A stretch of 64,000 nt of DNA from Taibaiella koreensis. GTDB taxonomy: Bacteria; Bacteroidota; Bacteroidia; Chitinophagales; Chitinophagaceae. Every line of letters begins with the position of its first letter. Position 1 is the stretch's first letter. This document shows positions 34,301-42,948 of this stretch, one piece after another. Position numbers and translations under genes: made by a program. The stretch covers positions 62,001 to 126,000 of the forward strand of contig NZ_QVNU01000009.1 of the NCBI RefSeq assembly GCF_003545715.1. The letters are read 5' to 3'. The notes beneath the pieces were generated by a model. That model saw nothing but the letters and a program-made list of their open reading frames with translations. It was not told the DNA's origin and searched no databases.

Positions 34301-37274
34301 GTTCAATATCTGTGTTACCACAGTGCCACCACCACCGGCCAATGACGAATGCAACAATGCCGTAACCCTGACTGTAAATCCTGATTACAATTGCGGGGTA
34401 ACAACAGCGGGTACTACGGCCGGTGCTACACAATCGACGGAGACGGCGCCCACTATCGGTGCGAGCGGTGTGAACGATGATGTATGGTATACCTTTACCG
34501 CGACCAATGCCAGCCATACCATTTCGCTCAGTAATGTCAATGGCAATGTAACCGATATGGCCATGGCGGTATACAGCGGCAGCTGCGGCGCCCTGGTGCA
34601 CGTGCAGTCCAGCGATCCGGATCTGATGACGCTGACCGGTCTTACACCCGGCCAGAGCTACAAGGTACGTGTATACACCTATACCAGCACGGCAAACCGG
34701 TGGGCTTCCTTTAATATTTGCGTGGGCACACTACCGCCGCCACCGCCCAATGATAACTGTGGCAGCGCTATTGCACTTACCGTGAACCCGGATTATAATT
34801 GCGGCGTGAAGACCAGCGGCAGTACTGCTGCGGCCACCCAATCGACAGAAACAGCCCCAACCGTAGGTGCCTCCGGGGTAAATGACGACGTCTGGTACGC
34901 CTTTACGGCCACCAGCGCTACGCATGTGATCTCCCTAAGCGAGGTTTACGGTTCGGTTACCGATATGGCAATGGCTGTATACAGCGGCAGCTGCGGCGCA
35001 CTGGTTCATGTGCAGTCGAGCGATCCCAATGAAATGACGGTAACAGGCCTTACACCCGGGCAGAACTATAAGGTAAGGGTATACACCTATACTTCCAATG
35101 CAAGCGACTGGGCATCCTTTAAGATATGCGTGGGCACCAAACCGCCGCCACCGCCTAACGATGACTGTGCCAATGCACAATCCATCGCGCAATTAACTAC
35201 CTGCAACAACACGCCGGGGACCACGGCAAGCGCAACGCTCTCTATGGCTGCCGGGGCTTGCAGCGGCACCCCCGACGACGATGTCTGGTATTCTTTTATT
35301 GCAACAGGGCCCGATGCCCGTGTTACCCTTTCCGGCATCGTACCGTTGATCGGCGGTAGCAGCGACATGTATTTCCAGGTGCTCTCCGGCAGTTGCGGCA
35401 CTACTTCAAGCCTCTTGTGCAGTGATCCCAACACCGGTACCGTTACGGGTCTTACCGCAGGCCAGGTCTATTATGTAAGGGTCTATACCTACGGCTCGGG
35501 TAATGCAGCCGCTTTCAATATCTGTGTTACCAATATCAGTGCGCCTACCATTTGCCCGGTACCCACAGCAATCACGGTACCTGCAGCCTCTGTTACGGCT
35601 AACGCTGCCAGCATGACCTGGACACCACCGGGACTCGGTATCCCTACAGGCTATGAATGGGAAGTAAGATCCTCCGGCGCGGCCGGAAGCGGTCCGTCGG
35701 GTCTGGGTGCGTCTGGCACGGCATCTGGTACCACTGCAGCAACCGGCACGGTCCTTGCCGGATCAACTACCTACTCGGTCTATGTGCGCACCAATTGCGG
35801 TTTGTCCAATAACAGTCCCTGGTCTGCCGCGACTACTTTCACTACGCTTTGCAGCAATCCTCCTGTAGTAATGTCGGTGAAGGATAGCAGCCTTTGCGGG
35901 GCAGGGATGGTAACACTCGAAGCGCAGGCGCCTGCAGGTGCTACGCTCCGGTGGTATACGGCTGCTGCGGGCGGTAGTCCGCTCGCTACGGGCAGTCCTT
36001 TTGCCACACCTTCGATCAGTACCAACACCACATTTTATGTGTCGGCTGCTATCGGCGCAGGCAATCTGTGCGAAGGGCCTCGTGTACCGGTTACCGCTAC
36101 GATCAAAACAAGGCCGGTGGCAACCATTACGCCTGCCGGGCCGGTACAGATCTGTAATGGCAGCACGACAACGCTTACAGCAGGCGGTGGCAGCGGCTAT
36201 CAATGGCGTAATGCCTTGGGCAACCTTTCGGGGGAAACGAATGCCACGCTGACTACGGGCATTGCCGGCAACTACCAGGTTGTGGCCATTGCGGCCAATA
36301 ATTGTACCGATACCTCGGTAGCCGTTACGGTGAATGCCGTGGCCGCACCTGTGGTGAACCTGGGCAACGATACGGCATTTTGCGCCGGCAATATCCTGAC
36401 GCTCCAGGCCGGCAACCCCGGCGCAAGCTACCTGTGGGATAACAGTAGTACCGGGTCGGCAAGACAGGTAAGTGCTACCGGCGTTTATTTCGTAGAAGCC
36501 AGGATAGGCGACTGCCTGGATAAAGATACGATCAGCATAACTGTGCATCCGCTACCGGTAGTGGCATTGGGTAACGATACCACCATTTGCAGCAATGCGC
36601 CCCTGGTGCTCGATGCCGGCAATCCTGGTGCGACCTACTTGTGGAATGGCGGCAGTACAGTACGTACGCTGAGTGTGCATACTGCCGGTAACTACAGCGT
36701 AGTGGTTACCGATGCCCATACCTGTACCGGTACCGACGCCATCCAGGTAAACGTTACCGGCACACCATCGGGTACCATTAATGCGGTGTACAGCCACAAC
36801 GCGACTTATATCTTTAATGCACCAGGCGCACAGCATGTTACCGGCTATACCTGGAACTTCGGCGATGGCTCCGCACCGGCGACGGGAGCCGTGGTGGAGC
36901 ACCAGTACACCCGTAATGGTATCTTTACGGTATCAGTAACGCTCGGCGGCGCCTGTGAGAACATTGTAGCGCCCTTACGCACGGTCGATGTATTCGATGC
37001 CCAGGGTACAGGTATTCCGACCGTGATCAATGATCAAGACCTCGTGCTGTATCCCAATCCGGCCAGGGATCTGGTGACCATCGAGAACAAGCATAACCTG
37101 AAAATGAAGCAGATTACGGTATGCAATACCCTGGGGCAAGTACTGTTCCACACTGCTGCAGACAGTGACAACCGGCATCAGCTGCATACTTCGGCGCTGG
37201 CATCGGGTGTGTATCTGCTGCGCATCGATACCGATAAAGGTATGGTACTGCGTAAGTTTGAAATATTAAAGTAA
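31341..37274 (+). CDS. Giant repeat-built surface adhesin with type IX secretion C-terminal domain
   Basis: 1977 residues. Signal peptide 1-36 (cleavage near VHAQ). Then: type-A modules of about 130 residues at about 38-168, 270-397, 499-626 and 1272-1400, with DDDVWFSFVATATDAKI, MYFQVLSGACG, SLLCSDPN and TYYIRVYTY. Fibronectin-III-like segments follow the first three (YDVYLGT, DYYWYVVAKN) and the fourth. Four type-B modules at about 729-1265 have NDDVWYTFTAT, DMAMAIYSGSCGALVHVQSS and proline-rich PPPPPNDNC linkers. After them come Ig-like segments (1504-1807), a PKD domain (NFGDGSAPATGAVVEHQYT) and the sorting domain LVLYPNPARDLVTIENKHNL to MVLRKFEILK. T9SS proteins cross the outer membrane and are anchored or released. 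It lacks catalytic motifs; adhesion or sugar binding is inferred. A strong terminator follows. Confidence 0.93.
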   Translation: MKTTLTRWLLPGWRQKTRVLAALLLTLAAGTTVHAQAPANDNCPGAIALTAPGTTCTNTAGTTVGATLSMAAAPCSGTPDDDVWFSFVATATDVKIDISGVTAVSGGSTDMYFQVLSGACGTSQTSLLCSDPNSGIVGGLTIGQTYYIRAYTYLAGVTATFDICVTNLAAAPASCGTLALPANNTQTSIWPTLSWNSVTNASAYDVYLGTTNPPTTIAATVNTATSYTVSTPLVAGTDYYWYVVAKNSAGTATGCGTSPRKLTTVAPPANNECATATVLTQGATCVTTAGTTAGASQSLAAAPCSGNPDDDVWFSFVATATDAKIELKNITAVTGTSIDMYFQVLSGACGSTQTSLLCSDPETGIVGGLTVGQTYYIRVYTFQLGNSASFDICVSGLTAAPAACGTLSGPANNSLTLLTPTLSWSSAANASAYDVYFGTVNPPTTVVATVINGTSYTLPSPLTAGTDYYWYVAAKNSVGAATGCSANTRKFTPIGPATNNECANAITLVQSTTCTPTAGSTVGATQSMAAAPCSGNPDDDVWFSFVATATDAKIDLSDVVSVTGSSVDMFFQVLSGACGTPQTSLLCSDPNSAIVGGLTVGQIYYIRVYTYGAGNEDVFNICVSNLTAAPTACATLSSPANNSQTGATPTLSWSSVTNATAYDVYLGTANPPTTLIATVSGNGTTAYTATTPLAPGDYYWYIVPKNSAGAPTTCATNTRKLTVVLPPANDNCGGAVTLTVNPNYACGVTTNGTTIAATPSSETAPTVNPAGTDDDVWYTFTATNSNHRVTLSNVTGISTDMAMAIYSGSCGALAHIQSSDPNTMDVSGLTPGQSYKVRVYTYSATAGTTASFTICVGTPPPPPPNDNCSGAITLTVNPDYNCATSTAGTTVGATASTETAPTVGASGTDDDVWYTFTATAGTHIITLSNVAGDVTDMAMAIYSGSCGALVHVQSSDPDEMVVTGLTPGQNYKIRVYTYTSTFANWASFNICVTTVPPPPANDECNNAVTLTVNPDYNCGVTTAGTTAGATQSTETAPTIGASGVNDDVWYTFTATNASHTISLSNVNGNVTDMAMAVYSGSCGALVHVQSSDPDLMTLTGLTPGQSYKVRVYTYTSTANRWASFNICVGTLPPPPPNDNCGSAIALTVNPDYNCGVKTSGSTAAATQSTETAPTVGASGVNDDVWYAFTATSATHVISLSEVYGSVTDMAMAVYSGSCGALVHVQSSDPNEMTVTGLTPGQNYKVRVYTYTSNASDWASFKICVGTKPPPPPNDDCANAQSIAQLTTCNNTPGTTASATLSMAAGACSGTPDDDVWYSFIATGPDARVTLSGIVPLIGGSSDMYFQVLSGSCGTTSSLLCSDPNTGTVTGLTAGQVYYVRVYTYGSGNAAAFNICVTNISAPTICPVPTAITVPAASVTANAASMTWTPPGLGIPTGYEWEVRSSGAAGSGPSGLGASGTASGTTAATGTVLAGSTTYSVYVRTNCGLSNNSPWSAATTFTTLCSNPPVVMSVKDSSLCGAGMVTLEAQAPAGATLRWYTAAAGGSPLATGSPFATPSISTNTTFYVSAAIGAGNLCEGPRVPVTATIKTRPVATITPAGPVQICNGSTTTLTAGGGSGYQWRNALGNLSGETNATLTTGIAGNYQVVAIAANNCTDTSVAVTVNAVAAPVVNLGNDTAFCAGNILTLQAGNPGASYLWDNSSTGSARQVSATGVYFVEARIGDCLDKDTISITVHPLPVVALGNDTTICSNAPLVLDAGNPGATYLWNGGSTVRTLSVHTAGNYSVVVTDAHTCTGTDAIQVNVTGTPSGTINAVYSHNATYIFNAPGAQHVTGYTWNFGDGSAPATGAVVEHQYTRNGIFTVSVTLGGACENIVAPLRTVDVFDAQGTGIPTVINDQDLVLYPNPARDLVTIENKHNLKMKQITVCNTLGQVLFHTAADSDNRHQLHTSALASGVYLLRIDTDKGMVLRKFEILK

Positions 37275-37294
37275 GCTTGTGTATCCCAAATTGA

Positions 37295-37326
37295 AGCCGG
37301 CCGGATCATTCCCGGCCGGCTTTTTC
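37295..37326 (+). terminator. Rho-independent terminator of the adhesin gene
   Basis: AGCCGGCCGG (37295-37304) pairs perfectly with CCGGCCGGCT (37312-37321) around a 7-base loop, followed by TTTTT. It lies 21 bases after the adhesin stop codon and 15 bases before the end of the convergent lipoprotein gene. Confidence 0.9.
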
Positions 37327-37340
37327 TATGGATGTCTTAT

Positions 37341-38219
37341 TTATCGTACCCGGGTTGTATCCGGTTCCTGGCCGGGTATGCAATAGTCTCTTGCCAGAGC
37401 ATGATCCAGCATCTGCTTCAGGAGTACCGTCCACAATTCGTCGGGGCGCTTATATTTTTGGGGCACATGCAACTGCTCGTCAAATAAAGCATACAGCATG
37501 GCACAGGATTGGCGGGCCTGACTTTGGTTGAAGAAGGTGTTTTTCCAGTAAGGGGCGATCTGGTCAAAATCGATGGTAGCAATACCGTTTTGTCCGTACA
37601 GCAGGGGAGACGGAGAATAGGGATAGCCATATTGCTCCGACTGTTGCCGGTCCTGCTCCCGGAATAAGGCATACATGTGTTTCAGATAATTGATGGTACG
37701 AAACTGGATCTGCCGGCAGCTTTCCGGCACAGGCGACCGGAGACGCCAGCGATTAAGGTTATAGCTGTACGGATCGAGTGAGTCGGGGTATTGTACCGGG
37801 CTCCGGAACAATTTGATGGCCCTTGCCAGTTGGGAACCGACCTGGTCGAAAGCCAGGTTGTTGCCTCCGCCAGCCTGCTCCACCTGGGAGGGCAGGGTGT
37901 AGAAGACGCTCAGGTATTTTTCGTTGTATATCTTGATCGACATAGAAAAGCGGGCGCCGTAATGGTTTTCGGGCCGCTTGCTATTGAACTGGATCGTATT
38001 GCTGTCCGCAGGGTCCTTCGTCCAGTATCCATAGTCAAAATAATCGGGAATGAACAGGGTATAGCGTCCGTCCCTGGCCAGGTTGAGAAAAGAGCCGGGT
38101 TGGGTAGATCCTGAAGATTCGCCTTCTTCCCGGAACAACCACAGCCCTTCAATATTCCGGGACTTGTTGCCGCAGGATACCAGTAGCAGGAGTGCGATCA
38201 GGTTCAGGTAACGTTTCAT
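37341..38219 (-). CDS. Lipoprotein of unknown function
   Basis: 292 residues. The signal MKRYLNLIALLLLVSCGNKS carries the lipobox cysteine at residue 16. The mature part begins with RNIEGLWLFREEGESSGSTQ, a GxW pattern like lipocalin-like lipoproteins, continues LNLARDGRYTLFIPDYFDYG and SMSIKIYNEKYLSVFYTLPS, and ends in a helical half (TINYLKHMYALFREQDRQQS). I do not recognise a family for the C-terminal half. It converges with the adhesin. A candidate -7 box lies 26 bases upstream. Confidence 0.65.
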   Translation of the reverse strand: MKRYLNLIALLLLVSCGNKSRNIEGLWLFREEGESSGSTQPGSFLNLARDGRYTLFIPDYFDYGYWTKDPADSNTIQFNSKRPENHYGARFSMSIKIYNEKYLSVFYTLPSQVEQAGGGNNLAFDQVGSQLARAIKLFRSPVQYPDSLDPYSYNLNRWRLRSPVPESCRQIQFRTINYLKHMYALFREQDRQQSEQYGYPYSPSPLLYGQNGIATIDFDQIAPYWKNTFFNQSQARQSCAMLYALFDEQLHVPQKYKRPDELWTVLLKQMLDHALARDYCIPGQEPDTTRVR

Positions 38220-38244
38220 GGGATTAAGTATTGATTAAATGGCG

Positions 38245-38252
38245 CAAAAATA
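38245..38252 (-). promoter_or_regulatory. Candidate -7 box for the lipoprotein gene
   Basis: On the minus strand TATTTTTG (38252-38245) matches TAnnTTTG, 26 bases before the start codon at 38219. Its -33 region would overlap the terminator at 38267-38302; the T-rich TTTTATTG there is only a weak match. Confidence 0.35.
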
Positions 38253-38266
38253 TAAAAGAGCTGTAC

Positions 38267-38302
38267 AATAAAATGCCGGCAATTGGCGCCGGCATTTTAT
38301 TT
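38267..38302 (-). terminator. Rho-independent terminator downstream of purB, usable in both directions
   Basis: AATAAAATGCCGGC (38267-38280) pairs perfectly over 14 bases with GCCGGCATTTTATT (38288-38301), with a 7-base loop. The T-rich flank on the minus strand makes it the likely end of the purB transcript, 165 bases after the stop codon and beyond the repeat element. Confidence 0.85.
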
Positions 38303-38352
38303 CGGGGTTATTTTTCTCAGCATCACTATCCTGCGATATAGGAACAAACACG

Positions 38353-38462
38353 CTCCGGTCCTTGAGCACGTCGAAAGGACAGCTATAAATGGTGATTCGA
38401 CGGGCTCAGCCACCGTTATCAAGATGAATTTGACTCATGTTTCCTATATCGGAATAGTCAGC
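38353..38462. repeat. Dispersed intergenic palindromic repeat, copy 2 (REP-like)
   Basis: Copy 2 of the element at 20979-21106. It shares CTCCGGTCC, the arms TTGAGCACGTCGAA and TTCGACGGGCTCAG, the middle AGGACAGCTATAAATGGTG and the tail TATATCGGAATAGTCAG. It lacks the 18-base inner insertion of copy 1. It ends five bases before the purB stop codon (38467), the same placement relative to a stop as copy 1. Confidence 0.75.
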
Positions 38463-38466
38463 TTTC

Positions 38467-39816
38467 TTAATATTCGGGGTAAATCCCGGTATAGTTCTGC
38501 GGAGTGACCGCCAGCAGCTCCTTTTTCACTTTAGCGCTTACATCCAATGTATCGATAAAGGCATGCATGGTTTTTTTTGTGATGGCCTGTTGTCCGCGGG
38601 TGAGGTCCTTGAGCGCTTCGTAAGGTTTGGGAAATTGCTCGCGGCGCAGTATAGTCTGGATCGCTTCTGCTACCACAGCCCAATTGTTTTCAAGATCTTC
38701 GTTCAGCTTGGGCTCGTTCAGCACCAGCTTGCCAAGGCCTTTTTCAATAGAGCGCAGCGCCAGCAGGGAATGGCTTACCGGTACGCCTATATTGCGTAGC
38801 ACGGTGGAATCGGTGAGGTCGCGCTGCAGGCGGCTTATCGGCAATTTGGCCGAAAGATGCTCGTAAAGGGCATTGGCTACACCAAGGTTACCTTCCGCAT
38901 TCTCGAAATCGATAGGGTTCACTTTATGTGGCATGGCGCTGGAACCTACTTCTCCCTTCTTGGTCTTCTGCTTGAAATAGTCTACTGAAACATAGGTCCA
39001 GATATCGCGGCAAAGGTCGATAAGGATCGTATTGATGCGCTTGAGCGCATCGAAATGGGCTGCCAGGCTATCGTAGTGCTCGATCTGCGTGGTGAACTGC
39101 ATGCGTTGCAGGCCTAGCGTTTCATTCACAAACTGGTTACCGAAGGCGATCCAGTCCTTCTTGCCAAAGGCCACATGATGCGCGTTGAAATTGCCGGTGG
39201 CACCGCCGAACTTGGCGGCATAGGGCACGAAAGCGAATAGCTCGACCTGGTTTTGCAGCCGTTCTACAAATACCATGATCTCTTTACCTAAAGTAGTGGG
39301 CGATGCAGCCTGTCCGTGGGTACGGGCCAGTAGCGGCACCTTGCTCCAGGTCCTCGCCATCTTTTGCAGGGTGGAAATAATATTGAGCAGGGCCGGCATA
39401 TATACTTCTTCCAATGCTTCTTTCCACAGCAGGGGAATGGCGGTATTGTTCACATCCTGGGAGGTAAGGCCAAAGTGTACCCATTCGGCAACGGCTTCGC
39501 CGCCTGCTTCCTGCAGCCGGTCCTTGATGAAATATTCTACAGCCTTTACGTCGTGGTTGGTTACCTTTTCCGTATCCTTTACCTGCTGTGCCTGTTCTTC
39601 CGTCAGGTTTTCATAAAGGACACGCAGCCGGGCGGGCTTTAGGGTAGCCGGCAGCTTAAAAATGCCGGCGGCGGCCAGCGCCAGGAAATATTCCACTTCT
39701 ACACGGATACGGTAGCGAATAAGGCCGAATTCGGAAAAATAAGGCGCCAGCTCTTCCAGCTGCCTGCGGTAACGGCCATCTACGGGGCTGATGGCAGAAA
39801 GGGGTGTTACATTCAT
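38467..39816 (-). CDS. purB: Adenylosuccinate lyase
   Basis: 449 residues from the ATG at 39816 (MNVTPLSAISPVDGRYRRQL). Hallmarks: TSQDVNNTAIPLLWKEALEE, the catalytic-histidine stretch PLLARTHGQAASPTTLGKEI, and the fumarase/aspartase signature GEVGSSAMPHKVNPIDFENA with its flexible serine loop. PurB cleaves adenylosuccinate and SAICAR, releasing fumarate, in purine biosynthesis. The length fits the PurB subgroup close to E. coli. It is transcribed from a good Bacteroidota-type promoter whose expected transcription start is at or next to the ATG, so the message may be nearly leaderless. A palindromic repeat and then a terminator follow the stop. Confidence 0.97.
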   Translation of the reverse strand: MNVTPLSAISPVDGRYRRQLEELAPYFSEFGLIRYRIRVEVEYFLALAAAGIFKLPATLKPARLRVLYENLTEEQAQQVKDTEKVTNHDVKAVEYFIKDRLQEAGGEAVAEWVHFGLTSQDVNNTAIPLLWKEALEEVYMPALLNIISTLQKMARTWSKVPLLARTHGQAASPTTLGKEIMVFVERLQNQVELFAFVPYAAKFGGATGNFNAHHVAFGKKDWIAFGNQFVNETLGLQRMQFTTQIEHYDSLAAHFDALKRINTILIDLCRDIWTYVSVDYFKQKTKKGEVGSSAMPHKVNPIDFENAEGNLGVANALYEHLSAKLPISRLQRDLTDSTVLRNIGVPVSHSLLALRSIEKGLGKLVLNEPKLNEDLENNWAVVAEAIQTILRREQFPKPYEALKDLTRGQQAITKKTMHAFIDTLDVSAKVKKELLAVTPQNYTGIYPEY

Positions 39817-39821
39817 GCGTG

Positions 39822-39853
39822 CAAAAGTAAGCAATCTGAGGTAGAAGGCTCAA
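39822..39853 (-). promoter_or_regulatory. Bacteroidota-type promoter of purB
   Basis: On the minus strand TTG (39853-39851) is followed after 21 bases by TACTTTTG (39829-39822), an exact TAnnTTTG -7 box. The -7 box ends five bases before the chosen purB ATG, suggesting a very short leader. Confidence 0.6.
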
Positions 39854-40356
39854 CGCAGGGCAGAAAATCGGGGATGAGGAGCCAATGTGGTTTAGCGGAG
39901 CATTTTTCAAAAATGCCCTGTATTTAACCGCTAAGGCCGCAAAGCTATGCGCAAAGAATTGGCCCGGAATGCCTCATCCGGTGGCATTTTCCTGCGAAAG
40001 GAATAAGCCCGCGCGCAACAGCAGATGGATCACCTACGCCCCGAAATTGAAGCGCTGAAGTTTGAACGCTTCTTAACTAAACCGCGTTGCCATGGGAGCC
40101 GGAATGTATTTTTTTAGACAAAAGCCGCAAAAGCTTCGACCAAAAGAGTAAGGGATTTTGGTCGTCAGCCAGGCGGCATTGGTCGAATAAGAGTAAAAAG
40201 AAATTGGGACCATGAGTATGTTTGCCCTGGGAAAAGAAAATATGTCCCCGCTGTAACTTTTTACTTTCAAAGCCGATAAAGCAACAATTTTTCCAAAACA
40301 AAGAATCTGTATTATCTTAACCCGCTGAATCAATAAACCGTACAATTTGCAATACC
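39854..40356. other. Intergenic region with degenerate repeat-like sequence
   Basis: 503 bases between purB and the DUF5686 gene. AACCGCTAAGGCCGCAAAG (from about 39926) with a following GCGCAAAG resembles the AACCGCAAAG-type repeats widespread in Bacteroidota gaps, in decayed form. GCATTTTT and AAAAATGC (39900-39916) form an inverted repeat. Minus-strand open frames at 40073-40345 look like chance reading of AT-rich DNA. A TACAATTTG sequence just before 40357 is close to a -7 box. Confidence 0.35.
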
Positions 40357-42888
40357 ATGATGAAGAAAATACTCACCGCCTCTTTGCTGCTGCTCCTGGC
40401 TGCCCATGTTCTGAGTGCTGCTGTGATCAAAGGGAGGATCACCGATGAACATGGCGAGGGGCTGCCTTTTGCCACGTTGCTGGAAAAGGGTACGACCAAC
40501 GGGACCTCGGCCAATGGCGACGGTTACTACACCCTTGAAGTAACCGATGGCACGCACAATATCACCGCCCAGTACATCGGCTACTTGCCGGTTACCCGCC
40601 AGATCAATACTGCTACAGACAAGGAAGTGAATTTTAAGTTGAACCCACATACGCTGGAGGTAAAAGAGGTTACCATCAAGGCCAACGGGGAAGATCCTGC
40701 TTACCCGATCATGCGTAAGGTGATCGAGAAACGGAAATACCATGCCGACCTGGTCCGCAGCTTTGAAACAGATGTTTACCTGAAAGGCGTGCTGCGTATG
40801 CGCAACACACCCAAGAAAATACTGGGCATCAAGCTAAGCGACGAAGATTACAAAGAGATGAATGAAGGCTCGGGCCTGGATTCCGCAGGGAAGGGCGTGC
40901 TATACCTGCTGGAGCAATATACGCAGTATACCTATAAAGCGCCTTCAAAGCAATACAACAGGGTCATGTCGATACGCCAGAGTGGGGATCCGCAGGGTGT
41001 AGGCTTTGCCACCATGCCGCCCATTACCAATATTTACGACAATAACGTGCCTATACTGGAAGGGCTCAATAAGCGTGGTTTTATCTCTCCGGCCAATGGC
41101 AACGCCTTTCTTTATTATAAGTACAAATTCCTGGGCAGTTACCTCGATGGCGACCGCATGATCAACAAGATACAGGTGATCCCCCGGCGTAAGTTCGAGC
41201 CGGTGTTCAGTGGCTACGTGTATGTGGTGGACGATGAATGGGTATTCCAGAGCGTGGACCTGAAGCTGACCAAAGAGGCCCAGATGGACCTGCTGGATAC
41301 CTTGAAACTGGAGCAGACCTACATACCGGTATCCAAAGACCTGTGGATCATTCAGAGCCAGGTGATCTATCCTGTGATCAGCCTGATGGGCTTTGAGGCA
41401 GCCGGGAATTTCGTTACCGGTTATAAAAACCAGAAAGTGAATCAGCCCATCGACGAAAAGCGCTTCGCCGGCAACGTGATCTCTTCCTACGATACGGCAG
41501 CCAACGACCGCACGATCGCTTACTGGGATACCATAAGACCTATACCGTTGGAAGCCGACGAAGTAAGGGATTTTAAAGTGAAGGACAGCCTGGCCACTTT
41601 TAAGAAAGATAAGGCAGACTCGCTAAACAAAATACCGCATACCAATCTTGGGATATCCCAGTTCCTTTATGGTAGCCCCTCTATACGCAGGGGAAATAAT
41701 ACCTGGGCCATGCGTCCGGTCATCGGATCGGTTTCCTACAACACAGTAGAAGGGCTGAATGCGACACTGGACCTCATCTGGGTGCACCGTTTCGATAAGG
41801 ATAAGACGCTCACTACAGAGCTGCTCAACCGCTATGGCTTCAGCAATACGCATTATAATGCCTTGCTGAAACTGGATTACACGGTGAGTGATCCCAAATG
41901 GCGCGGACGCTCCTGGCGTATCCGGTTTGAAGGAGGGCAATACGTCTACCAGCTTAACAACGATAACCCCATTACGCCTTTGATCAACATGTCCTATACG
42001 TTGTTCGGAGGACAAAATTATATGAAAATCTATGAAAGCCGGCTGGGCAAGCTGAACGTGAACCGCAACTGGGGCAACGGTTTCAGGGCCTCGCTGGGCG
42101 CATCGTACGAGCAAAGGACACCGCTGGAAAACACAACAGACTATACTTTTGGCGACAGCAAGAAAAAGAACCTTACGCCTAACCAGCCAGCCACTTTGCC
42201 TTTGTTCGAAGAGCATAATGCGGCGATTGTAACCGCTTCCCTGAGCTACCAGCCGGGCTGGAAATATATACAATATCCTAAGTATAAATCGCCGGTCAGC
42301 AGTAGGGCGCCCATCTTCACGGCCCGTTATACCAAAGGTATTCCCAACCTTTTCGATAGCAAAAGCGATTTCGACAAGTGGAGCCTCGAAGTCGAGCACA
42401 GCCTCAACCTGCGCCTGCTCGGCACGATCGATTACAGGCTTGTCGGCGGCGGCTTCTTCAACGATAAATATGTGGGCATACCCGACATGAAGCACCTGTT
42501 CGGCAACCAGACCTTCCTGGCCAACCCTTACCTGAATAGCTTCCAGCTGGCGCCCTACTACCGCTTCAGCAATACGGCCGACCTGTATGGCCAGGGACAT
42601 CTGGAATGGCACCTCAACGGCTGGCTTACCAACAAGATACCACTGTTCCGCAGGTTGAACTGGCACCTGGTAGGTGGCTCCAATGTGCTGTATATCGACC
42701 AGGACAACTACTACGCAGAAGTTTTTGCCGGGCTGGAAAATATCGGTTTTAAAATGTTCCGCTTCGGTCGGGTAGATCTCGTGGCAGGCTACGAAAGCGG
42801 CAGGGGAAAACCCTCCGTAGGCATAAGGATAGGACTCGGCGAAGTGTTGTGGCAAATCCTCGGCATCAACAACGGCAGGAACAATTAA
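40357..42888 (+). CDS. DUF5686 outer membrane protein with carboxypeptidase-regulatory-like domain
   Basis: 843 residues. Signal peptide MMKKILTASLLLLLAAHVLS. The N-terminal 85 residues form a CarboxypepD_reg-like beta-sandwich (IKGRITDEHGEGLPFATLLE, then GDGYYTLEVTDGTHNITAQY and YLPVTRQIN). The remainder fits DUF5686: YPIMRKVIEKRKYHADLVRS, FETDVYLKGVLRMRNTPKK, then a C-terminal beta-barrel with strand pairs such as LAPYYRFSNTADLYGQGHLE and a final FGRVDLVAGYESGRGKPSVG. These proteins lie in the outer membrane of Bacteroidota; a function is not established. It is not a full TonB-dependent receptor because no plug domain is seen. A terminator follows at 42909-42941. Confidence 0.88.
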   Translation: MMKKILTASLLLLLAAHVLSAAVIKGRITDEHGEGLPFATLLEKGTTNGTSANGDGYYTLEVTDGTHNITAQYIGYLPVTRQINTATDKEVNFKLNPHTLEVKEVTIKANGEDPAYPIMRKVIEKRKYHADLVRSFETDVYLKGVLRMRNTPKKILGIKLSDEDYKEMNEGSGLDSAGKGVLYLLEQYTQYTYKAPSKQYNRVMSIRQSGDPQGVGFATMPPITNIYDNNVPILEGLNKRGFISPANGNAFLYYKYKFLGSYLDGDRMINKIQVIPRRKFEPVFSGYVYVVDDEWVFQSVDLKLTKEAQMDLLDTLKLEQTYIPVSKDLWIIQSQVIYPVISLMGFEAAGNFVTGYKNQKVNQPIDEKRFAGNVISSYDTAANDRTIAYWDTIRPIPLEADEVRDFKVKDSLATFKKDKADSLNKIPHTNLGISQFLYGSPSIRRGNNTWAMRPVIGSVSYNTVEGLNATLDLIWVHRFDKDKTLTTELLNRYGFSNTHYNALLKLDYTVSDPKWRGRSWRIRFEGGQYVYQLNNDNPITPLINMSYTLFGGQNYMKIYESRLGKLNVNRNWGNGFRASLGASYEQRTPLENTTDYTFGDSKKKNLTPNQPATLPLFEEHNAAIVTASLSYQPGWKYIQYPKYKSPVSSRAPIFTARYTKGIPNLFDSKSDFDKWSLEVEHSLNLRLLGTIDYRLVGGGFFNDKYVGIPDMKHLFGNQTFLANPYLNSFQLAPYYRFSNTADLYGQGHLEWHLNGWLTNKIPLFRRLNWHLVGGSNVLYIDQDNYYAEVFAGLENIGFKMFRFGRVDLVAGYESGRGKPSVGIRIGLGEVLWQILGINNGRNN

Positions 42889-42908
42889 TCTTATATATGA
42901 ACTTGGTT

Positions 42909-42941
42909 AAAGAGCGTGGCCCAGGGGTTCACGCTCTTTTT
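42909..42941 (+). terminator. Rho-independent terminator of the DUF5686 gene
   Basis: AAAGAGCGTG (42909-42918) pairs with CACGCTCTTT (42930-42939) around an 11-base loop and runs into TTTTT. It lies 20 bases after the stop codon and also faces the end of the convergent 90-residue gene. Confidence 0.85.
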
Positions 42942-42948
42942 GTGTATA

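Noticed and set aside
35763-36548. 261-codon antisense open frame inside the adhesin gene
   Set aside because: Arises from the repetitive GC-rich adhesin sequence; no protein-like character.
40073-40345. Minus-strand short frames between purB and the DUF5686 gene
   Set aside because: Two overlapping frames of equal plausibility and no supporting signals; AT-rich chance reading.
41623-42855. 410-codon open frame opposite the DUF5686 gene
   Set aside because: It lies wholly antisense to a gene with clear domain structure and has no recognisable features; a shadow of codon bias.
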